The position numbers and the translations under genes were made by a program. 64,000 nt of DNA from Mangifera indica (Eukaryota; Streptophyta; Magnoliopsida; Sapindales; Anacardiaceae), in NCBI RefSeq assembly GCF_011075055.1, contig NC_058150.1:186001-250000 (forward strand), in the 5' to 3' direction. Of this stretch, positions 48,722 through 62,035 are shown piece by piece; the first letter of the stretch is position 1; every line of letters begins with the position of its first letter. The notes under the pieces were generated by a model. That model worked only from the letters and a program-made list of their open reading frames with translations, searched no databases and was not told the DNA's origin.

Positions 48722-50714
48722 TATTTTCAATCCTGCACAGAAATTGATCCAAAAATCAAACTTTATGATCAAAACCCTGAACGAATAACAGAATTTCGTG
48801 TAAAGCATTAGATTGATAATTTTATTGAATTTACTCTATTTATATAACCTATATTACATTTTAGCTCATCATTGGAACCTAGATACATGTTTCTCTAATA
48901 AAATCACTTAAATTTTTGACCTAATTGAAGAACGTTCTTATTCCTATAGTAATTTGACAGAGATAATGAAGAAACAAACACATGGAACTTTTAAAATTAA
49001 CAAGAACGACTTCGAAATGATTAGAGGAAGACGAACCAATTTGAAGAAGAACTGGAGCAACTGAAGCTAGCGCTGGCCTCGTGTGCCGTCGGCGGCGGCG
49101 GCGGCACTAGTTGGAAATGGTACGTGTTTGATTAAAAAAAATGTAAAAGTACTTTTTCCTTTATATCCTCTTATATTTACTAAAGTTAAATATCCCCTGA
49201 CATTTTAAAATATAACAGGAAGCTCCCATACCACTATCAATTAAGTGGATTGTTCAACCCCACACCACATCATATAACAGGGACGTCGCGGCACTTAAGC
49301 TTGTTTCACAGAGAATTCTTCTTTTGCTTCGATGATTTTCTCCTTTCTGGTAATTCAAATAAGCTAAGTTTAATTTCAAATTAATTATTTTGAATTTTAG
49401 TCATAATCGAGCTATCCCTCGTCATTTGATTACGCTGAAGTCTACCTTAACACCTTTTTTATAACAGAAATATTTAGATCTGATAATATCATGGGCTAAT
49501 TTACTAAACGAATTCTTACCTTTTGGGCTTCTTGGATGCATTTCCACCTAGTTTGTGCAAGGCATATTTTGCAAATTTCACCAAGTTGTTAGTTGAGCCC
49601 AACACAAATCCAAACAAGTTGCGAGCAAACTCAATTCACAAAAATATCAAATCAAGAATCCCACTATACATTGTTTCAAAAAAATAGTTTATGAAGCATA
49701 ATCCCATTGGAGGCTCTGACTGAATTGTCTCTGAGTTGCTCAAGCTTAAATTTAAACTCAGATTGAATAAATCGAGTTTGAGTCTAATGATTTAATTTGT
49801 TTTTATAAATAAATTGGATTTGAAGTAATTTAAATATTTAAGTTTAAGTTGATTCAAATTAAATCCAAATTTAAATTATTTTCGAACTAAACTCAAATCT
49901 TTATTTTTTCAATCTTAAACTAACTTTTTTAAATTTGATTTAATCATAAAGTGGGTCTTGTTCAGTCTCAATCCATATCAAATCTAACACTCTCGTAGAG
50001 ACATATTATGTGTAAGTATAATATAATGAATAGGCCAGAAAACTATGCTACCACAAGGTGTTTTGTATGAAAAACAAACATCAAAAGGAACGCAAGGCAA
50101 TTGTAAACATGGAAACCTAGAAAGGGTAAGGTATTTATGGTTTACAAACAAACGCAAAATTAACGTCCACAACGCAAGTTTATAATATTGTAAATACGAA
50201 AAACCCACAAAGATATGTATTAGAGTTTATCATAAAGGATCTATATAAAAATGTCCAGGACAGAGAAAGTGCCAATATGAGGGACAAAAAAAAAAAAAAA
50301 GTGTATAATGTAACAAATATTAAGAGGCAAAGGAAAGGGATCGAAGGCATATACAGACGTAAGAAAGCCAGAAAGGTTTGTCTACAAAATGGCCGACCGA
50401 ACACCGGTTAGTGGGAGACATGAAAATGCATGTAAGCTAGCCACCCTTCACCTTCACCTACAGACGCTGGAGACTCTCCATCTTTCTCTCTCTCTCTCTT
50501 TGTTTATTCTCAAAGGTGATAAAGACAACGCTGACGTTTTGGGTGGCTACTGCACTGCCCATTGCGCCCTTCATCTCTTAGTGTTTTGTTTTGCTTAATA
50601 TGTCCATCTATACGTACTTTCACCTCCTTCACTATGCATTTAGCTCATACTTATTGCCTTATTCTTTGGTCTCAGCCATTGTCATACAAGTGCGTGCATT
50701 ATTATAGTTTTATA
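48722..50714. other. intergenic: PPR leader and A+T-rich repeats
   Basis: The PPR leader probably extends to about 49100 and ends in a GGC-repeat-rich stretch (ggcggcggcggcggc near 49090-49104). 49735-49990 is degenerate A+T-rich dispersed repeat. No further gene is supported. Confidence 0.45.
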
Positions 50715-50723
50715 TTCTTTTGC
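50715..50723. repeat. 9-bp target-site duplication, left
   Basis: TTCTTTTGC, repeated exactly at 51005-51013. Confidence 0.9.
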
Positions 50724-51004
50724 GGCCAAAGAACTTATTCCCAACCAAAATATACTATCTTCTTAAGTTTTCACCCCTTAATTTTGAAAATTCTATTTAC
50801 TTACCTATAAGAAGTTAAAGCTAACGAAACTCTAATTTCTTAAAATTTTATCTTTTTTTTTTCCTTTAAACCTTAAAAACTAACCCTTTCACTCCTAGGC
50901 TAGGTATTAAAACTAACAGACTTAATTGCTTATAAGTGAGAAAATAAAGTTTTCAAAATTAAGAGATGAGAATTTAGGTTTGGGTGGGGATAAGTCCTCT
51001 GACC
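50724..51004. mobile_element. Mutator-like MITE, copy C (short)
   Basis: A 281-bp element beginning GGCCAAAGAACTTATTCCC and ending in the reverse complement of GGTCAGAGGACTTATCCCC. The 9-bp flanking duplication is perfect. It shares the subterminal block (ttaattttgaaaa, tacctataa) and the CTAAAAACTAAC-like middle with copy B and the half copy, but lacks the G+C-rich core, as in an internally deleted copy. Confidence 0.88.
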
Positions 51005-51013
51005 TTCTTTTGC
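51005..51013. repeat. 9-bp target-site duplication, right
   Basis: TTCTTTTGC, identical to 50715-50723. Confidence 0.9.
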
Positions 51014-53575
51014 TTCATCATCTCTCTACCTAAAAGAAGAAAAAGTTTCTTCATTTTTTACTTCATTCTTGATAATTCCTCTAAAACTTCATCTCATCCA
51101 AGAGAGAAATGGTTAAAAATATTAATCAGACATAAAGATAAAAGAATACATGATTTATTTGGAGGAAATTTTGTAAGGATCTAATGTCACGCCATCTTTT
51201 AGAAGATGCATTACTCTTAAGGTCAAAAAGTAATCAAAATTCTTTGAAGATAATGAAAAAAAAAGTTAAAAACATTGCTCAAAAAATTCTAAAAGAAAGA
51301 AGAAAAACAAGCTCTCAAAGAAAATCTTCGCCTCCACCTAGTGAAAAGATCATCTCAGTAAATAATATATAATTATATATATTAAATTTCTTTGTATTTC
51401 AAGATTTAGCAACATAATGGAGGAGAATCTTGACCTCAACCATTGAAAATGCCTTTTTTTGCCCTCTATTTTCATGAAAGCAATCGATTAGAAGAAAGTT
51501 TAGAATCAAATGTACAATAATTTTTTGCACATTTTTTTTTCTAATTAATTATAATGCATGGTGACATATTCTTCTTGTATTTTTATGCCGCCGGTCTTAA
51601 TTATATATTCTTGGTTTTTATAGAGTCCTCCATCAATAACTACTAATCCATGCATGAAATCAAATTATAATTCACTCCCATCTTATTCAATCAATCTAGT
51701 TAATTTATTTATTAAACATGTGCCCCAAAAAGCTATATGACTCTACAAGCACTAACCACATATAATTTGATTATTTCTTCGAATGTAATTGATGTATATT
51801 CAAAGATTCAAATGGAATGACGCCAGATGTTTTATCTTTAAAAGTTTGATTGAAATTTTGAACCTTAATTTAACAATATTGCACTCTTCATATGATATGC
51901 TTTATGTTTTACTCTTGATATAGAGCTAGAGTCATCCATCAATTTATAGATGAAATTAAATAACTAAGTCTATAAATGCCCAAATCAAAGTGACTCTACA
52001 AGCACTAAGCACAAAATACTTATCGATTGTGATTGAACTTAGATGAGTAGTTGGATATTGTTTTACACCTAATTACAAAATGGGCTGAATTGTTCCTTAA
52101 TTAATTAATAATTAAGAGAATTAATATGATGTCTCGTAACATAAAAACATATATATAAATAGAATAATCCTAATTAGCAAACTGATTTATTTTAATATAA
52201 TGAATTGATTTTAAATTAGATATAAAACAAATAATTGTATCATTTAATTATAATAAAATACACCAGTTTAGGTGGATAAATTAGTAAAAAATGTAAGTAA
52301 ATGTAACATGTGATTAATGATATGATTGTTTCTTACCATATATGAGTGTACTATATATGCTAATATTAATTTCTTACTAACTAATTATTTATACTAATTG
52401 ACATAATAACATATAATTAGGTGATATGATTGTTTATACAAGTTAATAAGAAATATTTGTATACGATGTTACTCTTATTCTATATGAAAAGCATCATACA
52501 TATACCAACAAGAGAAAAAGAAACGGCGAAGAAAAAAGGTAAAATGTGTAACTAGAAAGAATAAGAGGGAGATGAAAAGGAGAAGAAACTTTGGATGTGT
52601 CTATTGTCTCCCAATATTCCAAAGAGGTCTAAATCATATCAAGCCCCCATTTTGTAATGGGGGGTCCCTTCTTGCACTATCTCATTATAAAAGCTAGATT
52701 TTTTTTTCCTTTTAATAGTTTATTAATTAATTTGGGTAAAATTCGATTAACGATCATCAACCTATTACAATCTTGAATGAATTATGAGAGAAAAGTTGAA
52801 GGTAGTTATTGTTCATGTTGCCGCGATAAATCATAAATTGTTGAATTTACACTGAATTAATGACAGTAATTGATGTCATGAATATAACTTAAATATTTAT
52901 ATGAGTTAATTGTGTTGATTTTGTATTTAGGATTTTGATGATCTATTATTCCATGGATGCAAAGTCAAATTTTGTAGGAGAAAGAAGCTTGAAATTGATT
53001 GAACTTAATTACCCACCATCGGATTCCAACTTTTATATTATCCATAAGACTAAAGAAATAGGAAAAGGAAAGAAAGAGAAGGAAAGCTTATTATCTTGGC
53101 AATGAGAACAGAACAATTATGCGTAAAATGCAAGGGGATTGTGGAATCAACCCATTCTTGGATATTGATGATCACTTTTCCTTTTCATTTTTTTAGATCT
53201 TTGTGGTGCATCGAATTGAATGGCATAATTCTCGAAATTCAATAAAGTAATACTACATATATTAACGGATGAATATTTATAGGTACTAATTATAAATATG
53301 TGATTATCTCTAATTCAAAATCACCCAACACGTCACTCAGTTCAATGCAAAAGATAATTCATTATAATTGAGGTAGAGAAATACATTTTTATAAACCAAC
53401 TACCAAACATGATTTTACAATTTTACTAGCAAGAAGGGGAAAAACAAATAAAAAGGAATTAAAGAAAAATATTCCAAATTGATCCTTCTCTTTGTTGTTT
53501 CAATGTCCACTTCCTTTGTGGATGCTCTACTAACCCTAAGGCCTTTCCAAAGAGAAATCGATAACTTTTGCCACT
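51014..53575. other. intergenic: PIN1 3' flank, no gene seen
   Basis: 2.5 kb of A+T-rich DNA. The phrase tgactctacaagcactaa occurs near 51738 and again near 51991, a short direct repeat. The frame at 51184-51372 is lysine/serine-rich low complexity and not credible as a gene. Confidence 0.45.
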
Positions 53576-56500
53576 TCATAACCCCAACAAAATGTAGTAA
53601 ACAAGTGTTATGGGCAATGCAATAAGCATCCCAAATATAACCCTAAAACCAAAATTAAATTGAAGTTAGTGAGGAAAAAAAATTATAATAGACAAGATTT
53701 ATATTTATAATATCATAAACAACATCCGGGTATATTGATAATATAATAAAAATTACTTTCCGTCCGGATCATGATTATATTATAATCTAATGGCTTCCCC
53801 TTCGATGGAGTAATACCACTTCAATAATACAAACAGCGATATTCTCCGTCTAGGTCATTACTAGATTATAATCTGAGAAATCAAATAGTATAGTGATGCC
53901 TCAAAGACAAATATAACATTATTTCCCATCTAGCTTATTGTTAATTATGATCGAATGGTTAAGATGAGATATCACTACACCATTGAGAAAATATAAATAC
54001 TTACGCAGTGCTTAGAATATCAGGATGAACATTGTATTCCTTAGCAAAGACAAAGGGTACAATTCCTTGTGGAAGAGCTGCCTGTTTTTCAGATTTTGCA
54101 AGCAAAACAGATGAAACCATAAAAAAAGGGGTTTAGAAATGGCACAAAACGAACAGAAAATCAGATAGAGAGACTGACATATTGTCACTTCAATTCGTAT
54201 AAATAAATTAATAAGAAAAGTTACGTGTATAATTTTATTCATTAATTATAGTGCTCTTTGCAATGCATGTGCTTTGTTTCATCCTGTGTTATTTACTATT
54301 TCCCTTCACTTGTTTTATTTTACTCACTATACCAATCAATACTTTATCGCCCAATTTAAAAATCTTCCCAAGAAGATTCAATGTTTATGCTCTACCCCTC
54401 TATAAGGGCATGGCCTCATTATACTTGTACTATGTTCAAGAAAATATGCAATGTCTTCATAATGAAAATATTTGAGATGTATATGGTTAAGATTTTTCAT
54501 GTTATAAATAAGTTTTGAAGGGTGATGAATGATAATAACTCTTAAGAGGTGTATATATAATATAATATAATATAATAATATCAACTATAAAATTTTGTAT
54601 AATTGAGTATAAACAGTTGCAAGTAAATTAATGTATTATGATTTGTACACATATCACTCTAGTACCTACGTAATAGTCAGAGCTACTTCAAACATTCAAA
54701 AAAGAAAAAAGAAAAAAGAAGGCAATAAAAAAGTTATCCGGGGGAGGAAAATAGTTAATAAAAAGTGAGGAGTTTGGAAGCTTTGTGAGCTAAGTAAGAT
54801 TTTTGGTAGTGTCAGAAGGAAGCACAAGGAGAAGAGATAAAAGAAAGAAAGACCTGAACAATGGCAACGTGTAACAGAACGCCTCTCAACCCAACAGCAA
54901 TGGAAGCAGCTGCCATAACAGCTGGACCTGCAAGGAATCTCACAGCCATAGCAAAAGCTGCAGTGGAATTTCCACACGCTATGATCCTTGGTTGCAAAGC
55001 CATGAACAAACCTATCGTATTTACCATCAAAAAAATCCCCATTACTGTAAAATCTTTACTTGTCAGACTCATATTTCCTTTTTATTTTGGTGGGTTTTTC
55101 TTTATTTTTGAATTCTTTTACCATTTTCATCATCTCCGCCACTTCCCCAACACAACCCATTATTATTATGACCATTACTGTTACTCTCACTTTGCTTTCT
55201 ACGTGTTTTGGCTTGCTTTGCTACAGAATTTAATTATGAAAAGGTGTGAGAGAGAGAGAAAGGATCAGAAAAAAGTAAAAGAGTTTTGTTTGATGGAATT
55301 TATCACTGACCTAGACTGAACATGGCCATGCCTAAGCCTGCATCTGACAGAATGGAAATAGATTTTGCTATAATGGCAGGCATTTTTACATGCCACCTAC
55401 AAGAAACAAAAACAAAACCAGTGATCATTGAATTGAAAGCACAAACAAAAGAGATTTTAAATCTGCAGAAAGTGACAGATTTAATGTACCTGAAAGAAAC
55501 TACTGACCATGTAAGGCCTATCAAGCTTGAGTAAGTGTTGGGATTTCTGATAAGTTTCCTCCAGACCATAATCAAAATCAGCCTTGTCATTACACTTGTT
55601 GGTGGCATTGTTTTAGGCTTTCCATCTCCAACTTTTTCTCCTTCATGGTGGTTGTTCTTCATTCCTGTGTTCCCGAAACTGAACTCTTCTCTCTCAATAA
55701 TGTATTGTCCTTCATGATTCTCCCTGTGACCCTCCACTGAAAACACAAATCAAATTGATTGAGAAAATAAAACTAAGTATAATCAGAATGAAGCTAAACT
55801 AAATGAATTGACAAGTACCTTTTCCTGGAGACATGGATCTAGCATCTTTTTGCTCATTAGCTCCATAATCATGGCCACCATACACATCAGAGACTGGAGA
55901 AGCACTTGAACTCCAAACAAACATATGAAGATCTCTTGAAGCCTCCTCAGGTTTCTGCTGAGCTTGACCATTAGGCCTCTTGACAGTAGCAACATTATTT
56001 GCGGCGGCTTTGGACCCAGTAGGTGAAAACATTCCGGGGTTTGGAGCTGGATAATGGGCTGCGCCGCCAGGTGCGTGGTGATGAAACCTTGACTTGGCGG
56101 TGGCGGCTGCAGCGCCATCTTCTTCATAATTGGAAGGCCTCGGAGTTGGGCCTCTTGAAGCTGATAAACCATAAACATCACCAGCTCCAAGGTTTGAGCT
56201 GCGTCCACCGGCCATCATGGAGTAAAAATCAGTGTGGTTGAAGCTTGAGCCTCGAGGAGTTGGGTTTCTTGAAGATTGGAGGGAGTAAATCTCAGCATTG
56301 GTGAGGTTTGAAGGGCGAGGAGTTGTTGAAGATAGGCCTTGAGACCTTCTAGAGAAAATATCAGACCTTGAAGCATTAGATTTTCTCACAGTAACATGGA
56401 GTTTCCCGTCATCTTTGATCTCAGCTTCAGTTTCAAGAGGCTGCCTCCCATCAAGTGACATAATATCAGAGTCAACATGAATGGAAACAATGGAGCCAGC

Positions 56501-57004
56501 AGTGTCAGGAAATTGCTCAGAAATGAGCATCCGGGCACCTCTATATTCAAACAAAAACAACATCAAAGTGTACCAAATAATACATTGAAGCACAACAATT
56601 TGCACCATCAAACTCCCAGAGAAGTCGCCATACATTCCTCGAAGCAAAGGAATCCCCATAACAAGAGTGTTGGGCAAAGTTGATAAAGAAAAGAGAGTTA
56701 TTGTCCATTCCAAACAACCCCTTCTGCTCACCTTTGTCCAAATTCCCAAAACCCCAAGAACAATGAGTTTCTGGAGAGTATCTGCAGCAATGAACCGAAA
56801 GTTCATGGCGTAGGGATCATTGGTGGAAATAAAATGAAAAGAAAGAAGAGGAACGGCAAAGAGAGCAACAAAACGGTTGATGCCTGAGCACTGATCAGGA
56901 GTGAAAATTTTCCACCATTTTACAGAGCCATAAGCCAAGATCATGGCCACGTAAAGTGGAACCATTGCAGTCATGACATGGTAAAAATCTAAGACAGTAA
57001 TCAT
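53576..57004 (-). CDS. PIN1: PIN1-type auxin efflux carrier
   Basis: A plasma-membrane auxin exporter that drives polar auxin transport. Six exons, 55819-57004, 55490-55736, 55311-55396, 54854-55011, 54005-54081 and 53576-53642, give 606 residues. Two membrane bundles (about residues 1-160 and 455-606) flank a long hydrophilic loop, so it is a canonical long PIN. The loop carries three TPRXS phosphorylation motifs, with serines at about 232, 253 and 291, matching AtPIN1 S231/S252/S290. It also has PIN1-typical text such as [14 protein letters not shown] and [13 protein letters not shown]. The C-terminus [20 protein letters not shown] and [13 protein letters not shown] is intact. [18 protein letters not shown] is the family start. 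It lies between PEAMT/PPR and the CAR gene, as PIN1 does between NMT3 and CAR3 in Arabidopsis. Confidence 0.96.
53755..54000. repeat. three-unit ~80-bp imperfect tandem repeat in the last PIN1 intron
   Basis: Three consecutive related units start near 53757 (ttccgtccggatcat), 53842 (ttctccgtctaggtcat) and 53921 (tttcccatctagcttat). Each is followed by an A+T-rich part with attataatct- or attatgatcg-like words and an agtaat/agtgat-like word. They occupy most of the intron between exons 54005-54081 and 53576-53642. Boundaries are approximate. Confidence 0.6.
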
Positions 57005-60000
57005 CTTTGGTGATGAAACTTGAACAACTCAAAGCTCAAACTTGAGTAACTCAAAACACAAAAGAGAATAATAAGCAAAGAAAAGAGAAGGTGTTTTGAA
57101 GATGGTGGACGTGATGATGATGAAGAAGACAAATGAAACTGAAGAGCATGTGTTTATGGGGTGTTGGAGTGGTGGCCTGGTGGGTAATAAGGCAGAAGGA
57201 AGAGGAATTTTTTTTCAGAATTCAGCTTTGAGAGCTGTGAGCAAGCTTGCACTTGCAGTCCCCAAAGCAAGAGAATTTGCCTTTTAAAATTTTTTTCTCT
57301 TTGTTTTTATCCTTTTTGTTTTAAGTAGTGTTTGGATTTGAAGAGATAATTAGACAATAACATGGGGAGGCTCTAGCTTCAATGGCCAAACAAAAGTATA
57401 AAGAGTTGAAAAATTAAAGAAAAAGGCATTTTGGTTTGGAGGAAGAGGAGATGGGCTGTGTCTCCTAGTACTTGTTTCAAGACCCTTTTCTCAAGGTGTC
57501 TTTCCTTTACCCTAATTTGATTAATTTTTTCATGATCTCTTTTATATCTCATTTTTTAACAAATGTATATATAATTAGCTATGGAATTAGCTAAGAATGC
57601 TATGTGCATGCATACATACATACATATATATATATATATCATTGTAATAGACATTTGGTTACATAAAAAATGTTCTTACCATAAATGAAATATTATTGTT
57701 ATATAAGTATAATTGTTAATTGTTATCACAAAAGACAGATATATAACACACAATGACATTTTGATTTTCATTAACTAATTACATTTATATTTGTTATATA
57801 TGAAACTTTATTGTTAAGTGCATGTTTGATATAGTATAAACATAAATATATTATCATACCAATTAATAATTTTAATTTAAAAATAAAATAATATTTAATC
57901 ATCTAATGATATATATGTATATAACTATTCTTATTATAATAAGGTGAAAACTATTTATATGATTACGAGGAGAAGCGAATAGTTTTACGCTAAATTTGGA
58001 GTGGAAGAGGACAAGAGGAAGAATGGCTATACGTTTACTTTAAAAAAACAAAAAAACAAAAGAATAGTTATACATTTCACATGGACCCTCAATCATCCAT
58101 TCTTAACCAAAATCTTACTTGGCGCCTTCAGGATCTTCTAACTTCAAAACATTGAATGTGTTTTGTAAATTGAGACTAAACCCACGTCCGAGTTGTTCAA
58201 CTTGAGGAGGGTATCAAGTATTGACAGAAAATTCAATGAAAATAGTAACTTGAAATGTTTTGAATTATTGAACCAAAACGATCGTCTTTATTATGTCAAG
58301 TGGGTTCTTGTTTGTGTTGGGCAACAACAATAAACTAAGATTTGATAATGTTCATTAATTTTCATGGATCTAAGATGAAATTTATGTTATATTAAAAATA
58401 TAGAAATTTCTTGTAGTATATTCTATTAATTAAAAACAATTTGGATGGTAGAATAATTGGTTAAGGTGTAGAATTTCAAGTCTAGAATTTGAAATCCTAG
58501 GAAGAATAATTGGTTAAGGTGTAGAATAATTGGCTATGGTAATGGATAGAATTGTTCAAAAAAATAACAAATAAGAATTAAGAATGTATGTTCTACTAGG
58601 AATTGTTCATGAGAAAGAGAAATATACAAAGACAATATAAGGGTTGTCAACATGTAGAGGATTCTTAGAGAACATTTTTTAGTATATCATTGATTTTGAG
58701 TTTTGCTAAGTTATTCTTTTGAGATATTATATAGTGTGTTGGGCTTTTGCATCTTTGAAATAATAATACATTCTCCTCTTCTATGTGAATGTAAATAAAT
58801 TATGTCGAATCACGTTAAATATTATGTCTTTTTTATTTAACTGATAATTTCGTTCACATATTATTAATCTCAGTATTTGATAAGATTCCACAAATATCTA
58901 ACATATAAGAATACAACATAAGTTTGTTAACCATTGCAGCTACAAATCTTATCATTATAAATCATCTAAAAAAAAAAAAAATTTGTAAAATTGCTTTTTC
59001 ATTCTTATTGTCCATATATTTATGTTTGAAATTGTTTACAAGTTTTCATGTGGATTGGTGCATGCATGGCAGGATCCTATTAACATTTAGCTATCTATTA
59101 ATTACTATATCCTTTTCTCCATCAAAGCATGCCTTCATATTCACACCCTGTCTACTCAGTTTGTGTCCAAAAATAATTGATGGCAATTTGACAAGCAATA
59201 ACATTCCAAAGCTTACTTGTCTTTTGAATTTTGTTTTTGACCTCATTATTATATAGAGATAACTATGTATGTATTTGTCCATTTTTATCTAATGAATTAT
59301 GAAAGTTATCATGCAGCTCCCTTTCACATAATCAAAAGAATGATCTTGTTTTCTCTCTATTCAAATTAAGTTTTAAAATAGTAATTCAAACGGGACTAGA
59401 CTTTTTATAGATATTTCAATCTTAACCTTTCTATATTTTATTCCTTGACCCCCCACATTGTTAGAAAACGAATCAAGTAAAGAGAAATCAAAAAAAACAA
59501 AATCATGTATCTATAATAAGATAGATTTACACAATTCAACTAATAATGTTATTGTTTATGAGCACTTGGGTTTCTTGTTAATTTTAGAGTAACATTTTAT
59601 GCCCTAATGAGTATAAATATGAATATCAATGTTAAGAATCATCATATGATTAAACAATTTTGAAATAGACTTAAAATAATGCTAAATTATTTAATAATAT
59701 ATTGATATTTATATTCATATTTATACATATTGTTAATGCATATATAATATAACACCTTTGATGGAATGATAATTTTCCTCCCTTTAAATTTAAAAATGTT
59801 AGTTTCCCACCCACTTGTTAAATCTATTAATACAATCTATAAAACCTTTTTATAAAGCTGGTGAAAAGATAATATTATCCTTTTATCTTTAATAAAGTCA
59901 AACAACAGTTTGCATAATAGTCTTTTGGCCTCGTAGAACTCTTAAGCAGTTAGTGGGCATGCAACAGTAGTGGATGGATAGAATAAAATAAAGAGAATTA

Positions 60001-62035
60001 GAGTCTTAGAAAACATAAACCCTAAAGCCATGCGTGCAGTTTATTAAAATTAAGCATGGTGTTTTGTGTTAATCGATTTTAAAAAGAAAAATATACTTGG
60101 GTTGGGAGACTGACACGACAAATTTCTGTTGCCCATTTCAATGCCTTCATTCTTCTCTTCCATATCATTATAAACTTCAACGCATGCTTATTTGCTTTTC
60201 AAATTTTCATCACTTCAAGGAAGCATTTGTGTCACCATCCATGAACAATTAATTCAATTTCCTATTTCATAAGATTTCCAACTTAGCATAAAAACCTTCT
60301 ATTTATATGATAAATTTTATGTTAATCCATCCATGGCACAACACATGCATTCCATTATAAAATAATTATGTTTGTTTTACTCATATAAATATGTTATAAG
60401 CTCATCTGTTGATTATATCTATGGCGAAGGGAGAGAATAAATGGGGTTAGATGATTCTTCTTGACTTTAAAACTTTTTTTATGGCAAAATTTATAAAAAT
60501 TCAATAAAAATATTATTTTTTATAGCTTTATCACTTGATCACGTGTATAGTAGATACACATACAATTTTCTCTGTGACCCAAAATTTTTTTTTCTTGTGA
60601 GTATATGATAGATTCCAATTGAGTTAGTTTAGAACAAATTCACCTAGCTCAAAGTTTGACATTATAATCCCTAAATAATTTGTAGTACTAAGAATATCAT
60701 ACAAAAATTGATATATAAAGAGAAAGTGATTAATAAAGTTGTAAGCAAAGGTAGGCTTTTGCTTTTTTGCTGAGAATGGGATACTTTTGGCTTATATTTT
60801 CACATTGATTTCCAAGATATTCAATCCAAAATATTGACTTTTGCATAGGAATTAGGAAGAGAAGACCACTCGTGATAATCTAAATTAATAGGTTAAAGTT
60901 TTTATTATATGGAAATTAGTATCAAAGTATCCACACGTGTTGTAAAGTGACTTGTCAAAATTTTATAATGGCCCTCAAATCAGGAAAAGTTATCCTTTAG
61001 CATTTGGGATGCCACCAATTCAACTTCTAATGTGTGTTGTATATCCAGTAATTTAATACACCCACGTAGCATTGATCGTGATCCAAGCTAATTTGGATTT
61101 AAATCATTGGTCGATTCAATAATTCTTTTTCTTTTTTTTTGACAAAACTTCTAGATTTGAATGATTTTTCACCTTCGGTTACAATTATTATTTTTTAACG
61201 ATACTATTTTACTAATAAAGCGATTTTAAAGTTTTGTAAAGAAAGGCATATTTTACAGTTTCATTCTAAATGAATCTTTAAAATAAGAATAAGAGACTAC
61301 AAAGCATTATTATTAAATATGTCAAAATTTTTAGTTTTTAGATAAATATATATAAAAAAATATTATTTGTTTTATGTAATAAGTATCTGATACTATTAAG
61401 TTGGGCCTTTAATTTCTTGAAGGCTCGGGCCTATAATTCTAAGCATGCAACGAATTGGGGTTTTTAATCAAACAATCTCAATTTATCGGGCTCAAAACCA
61501 TTGAAAATGGATAGGGCCCTCTTTAGATAAAATGCTCTCAAATTTGAGTCATTTTCTATAGTCTATGCCAAACCACGAGTAACTTCTTAATTAAGGTTAG
61601 ATTCAATTGAGTTTAAATTTAAATCCAGATTGAATGAACCTAGTTTCGGCTAAAAATTAAATTCATTTTTATAAAACGAATTGAATTTGAACTGATTCAA
61701 ACATTCAAATTCGAACTAGTTTAGATTGATCTAAACTCAGCATTAAATCTAAATGATCTTCAAAAGCACACACAAGAAATGAAAATGAAAATGTTACGGA
61801 CTTTGAAAGCAAATGGCACATCACTCAGCATTAGTTAACCAAAATATGCAGTCCTATCATTTAAGTACAAACCTAATTACAATAGGCAAAGATTGTAAAA
61901 GATAACAGTAACCAACCAATAACCCAAACTAACAAACAGCAAGAAAAGACTGCACTAGACAGCAGTGAAAGCCCTGAAAGTAGACCTGAAAGACAGACAT
62001 TAACTAAGCATACAAGATAAGGAGTCATACACTTT
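57005..62035. other. intergenic: PIN1 promoter and 4 kb of A+T-rich DNA
   Basis: The first kilobase is the PIN1 5' flank and has a TGTCTC word (auxin-response-element core) at 57459-57464. Beyond it no gene is seen. Noted: a TA-rich microsatellite near 57620-57640; a duplicated phrase (agaataattggttaaggtgt) near 58449 and 58504 with SINE-like boxes; a sequence near 59754-59935 faintly like the GGCCAAA MITE; dispersed repeat at 61550-61760. Confidence 0.45.
58445..58545 (+). repeat. duplicated SINE-like fragment
   Basis: The phrase agaataattggttaaggtgt occurs twice about 55 bases apart, then a third time in part. The first copy is followed by gaatttgaaatcct, resembling a pol III B box after an A box (ggttaaggtgt). 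It may be a rearranged tRNA-derived SINE remnant. Confidence 0.3.

Noticed and set aside
48722..48808. Longer start for the PPR protein
   Set aside because: The extra 29 codons precede a likely intron acceptor (tgtgcag) and read hydrophobic/aromatic text unlike a targeting peptide; the ATG at 48721 is preferred.
51184..51372. 62-residue Lys/Ser-rich frame
   Set aside because: Low-complexity A-rich sequence without a family match, far from any promoter-like signal.
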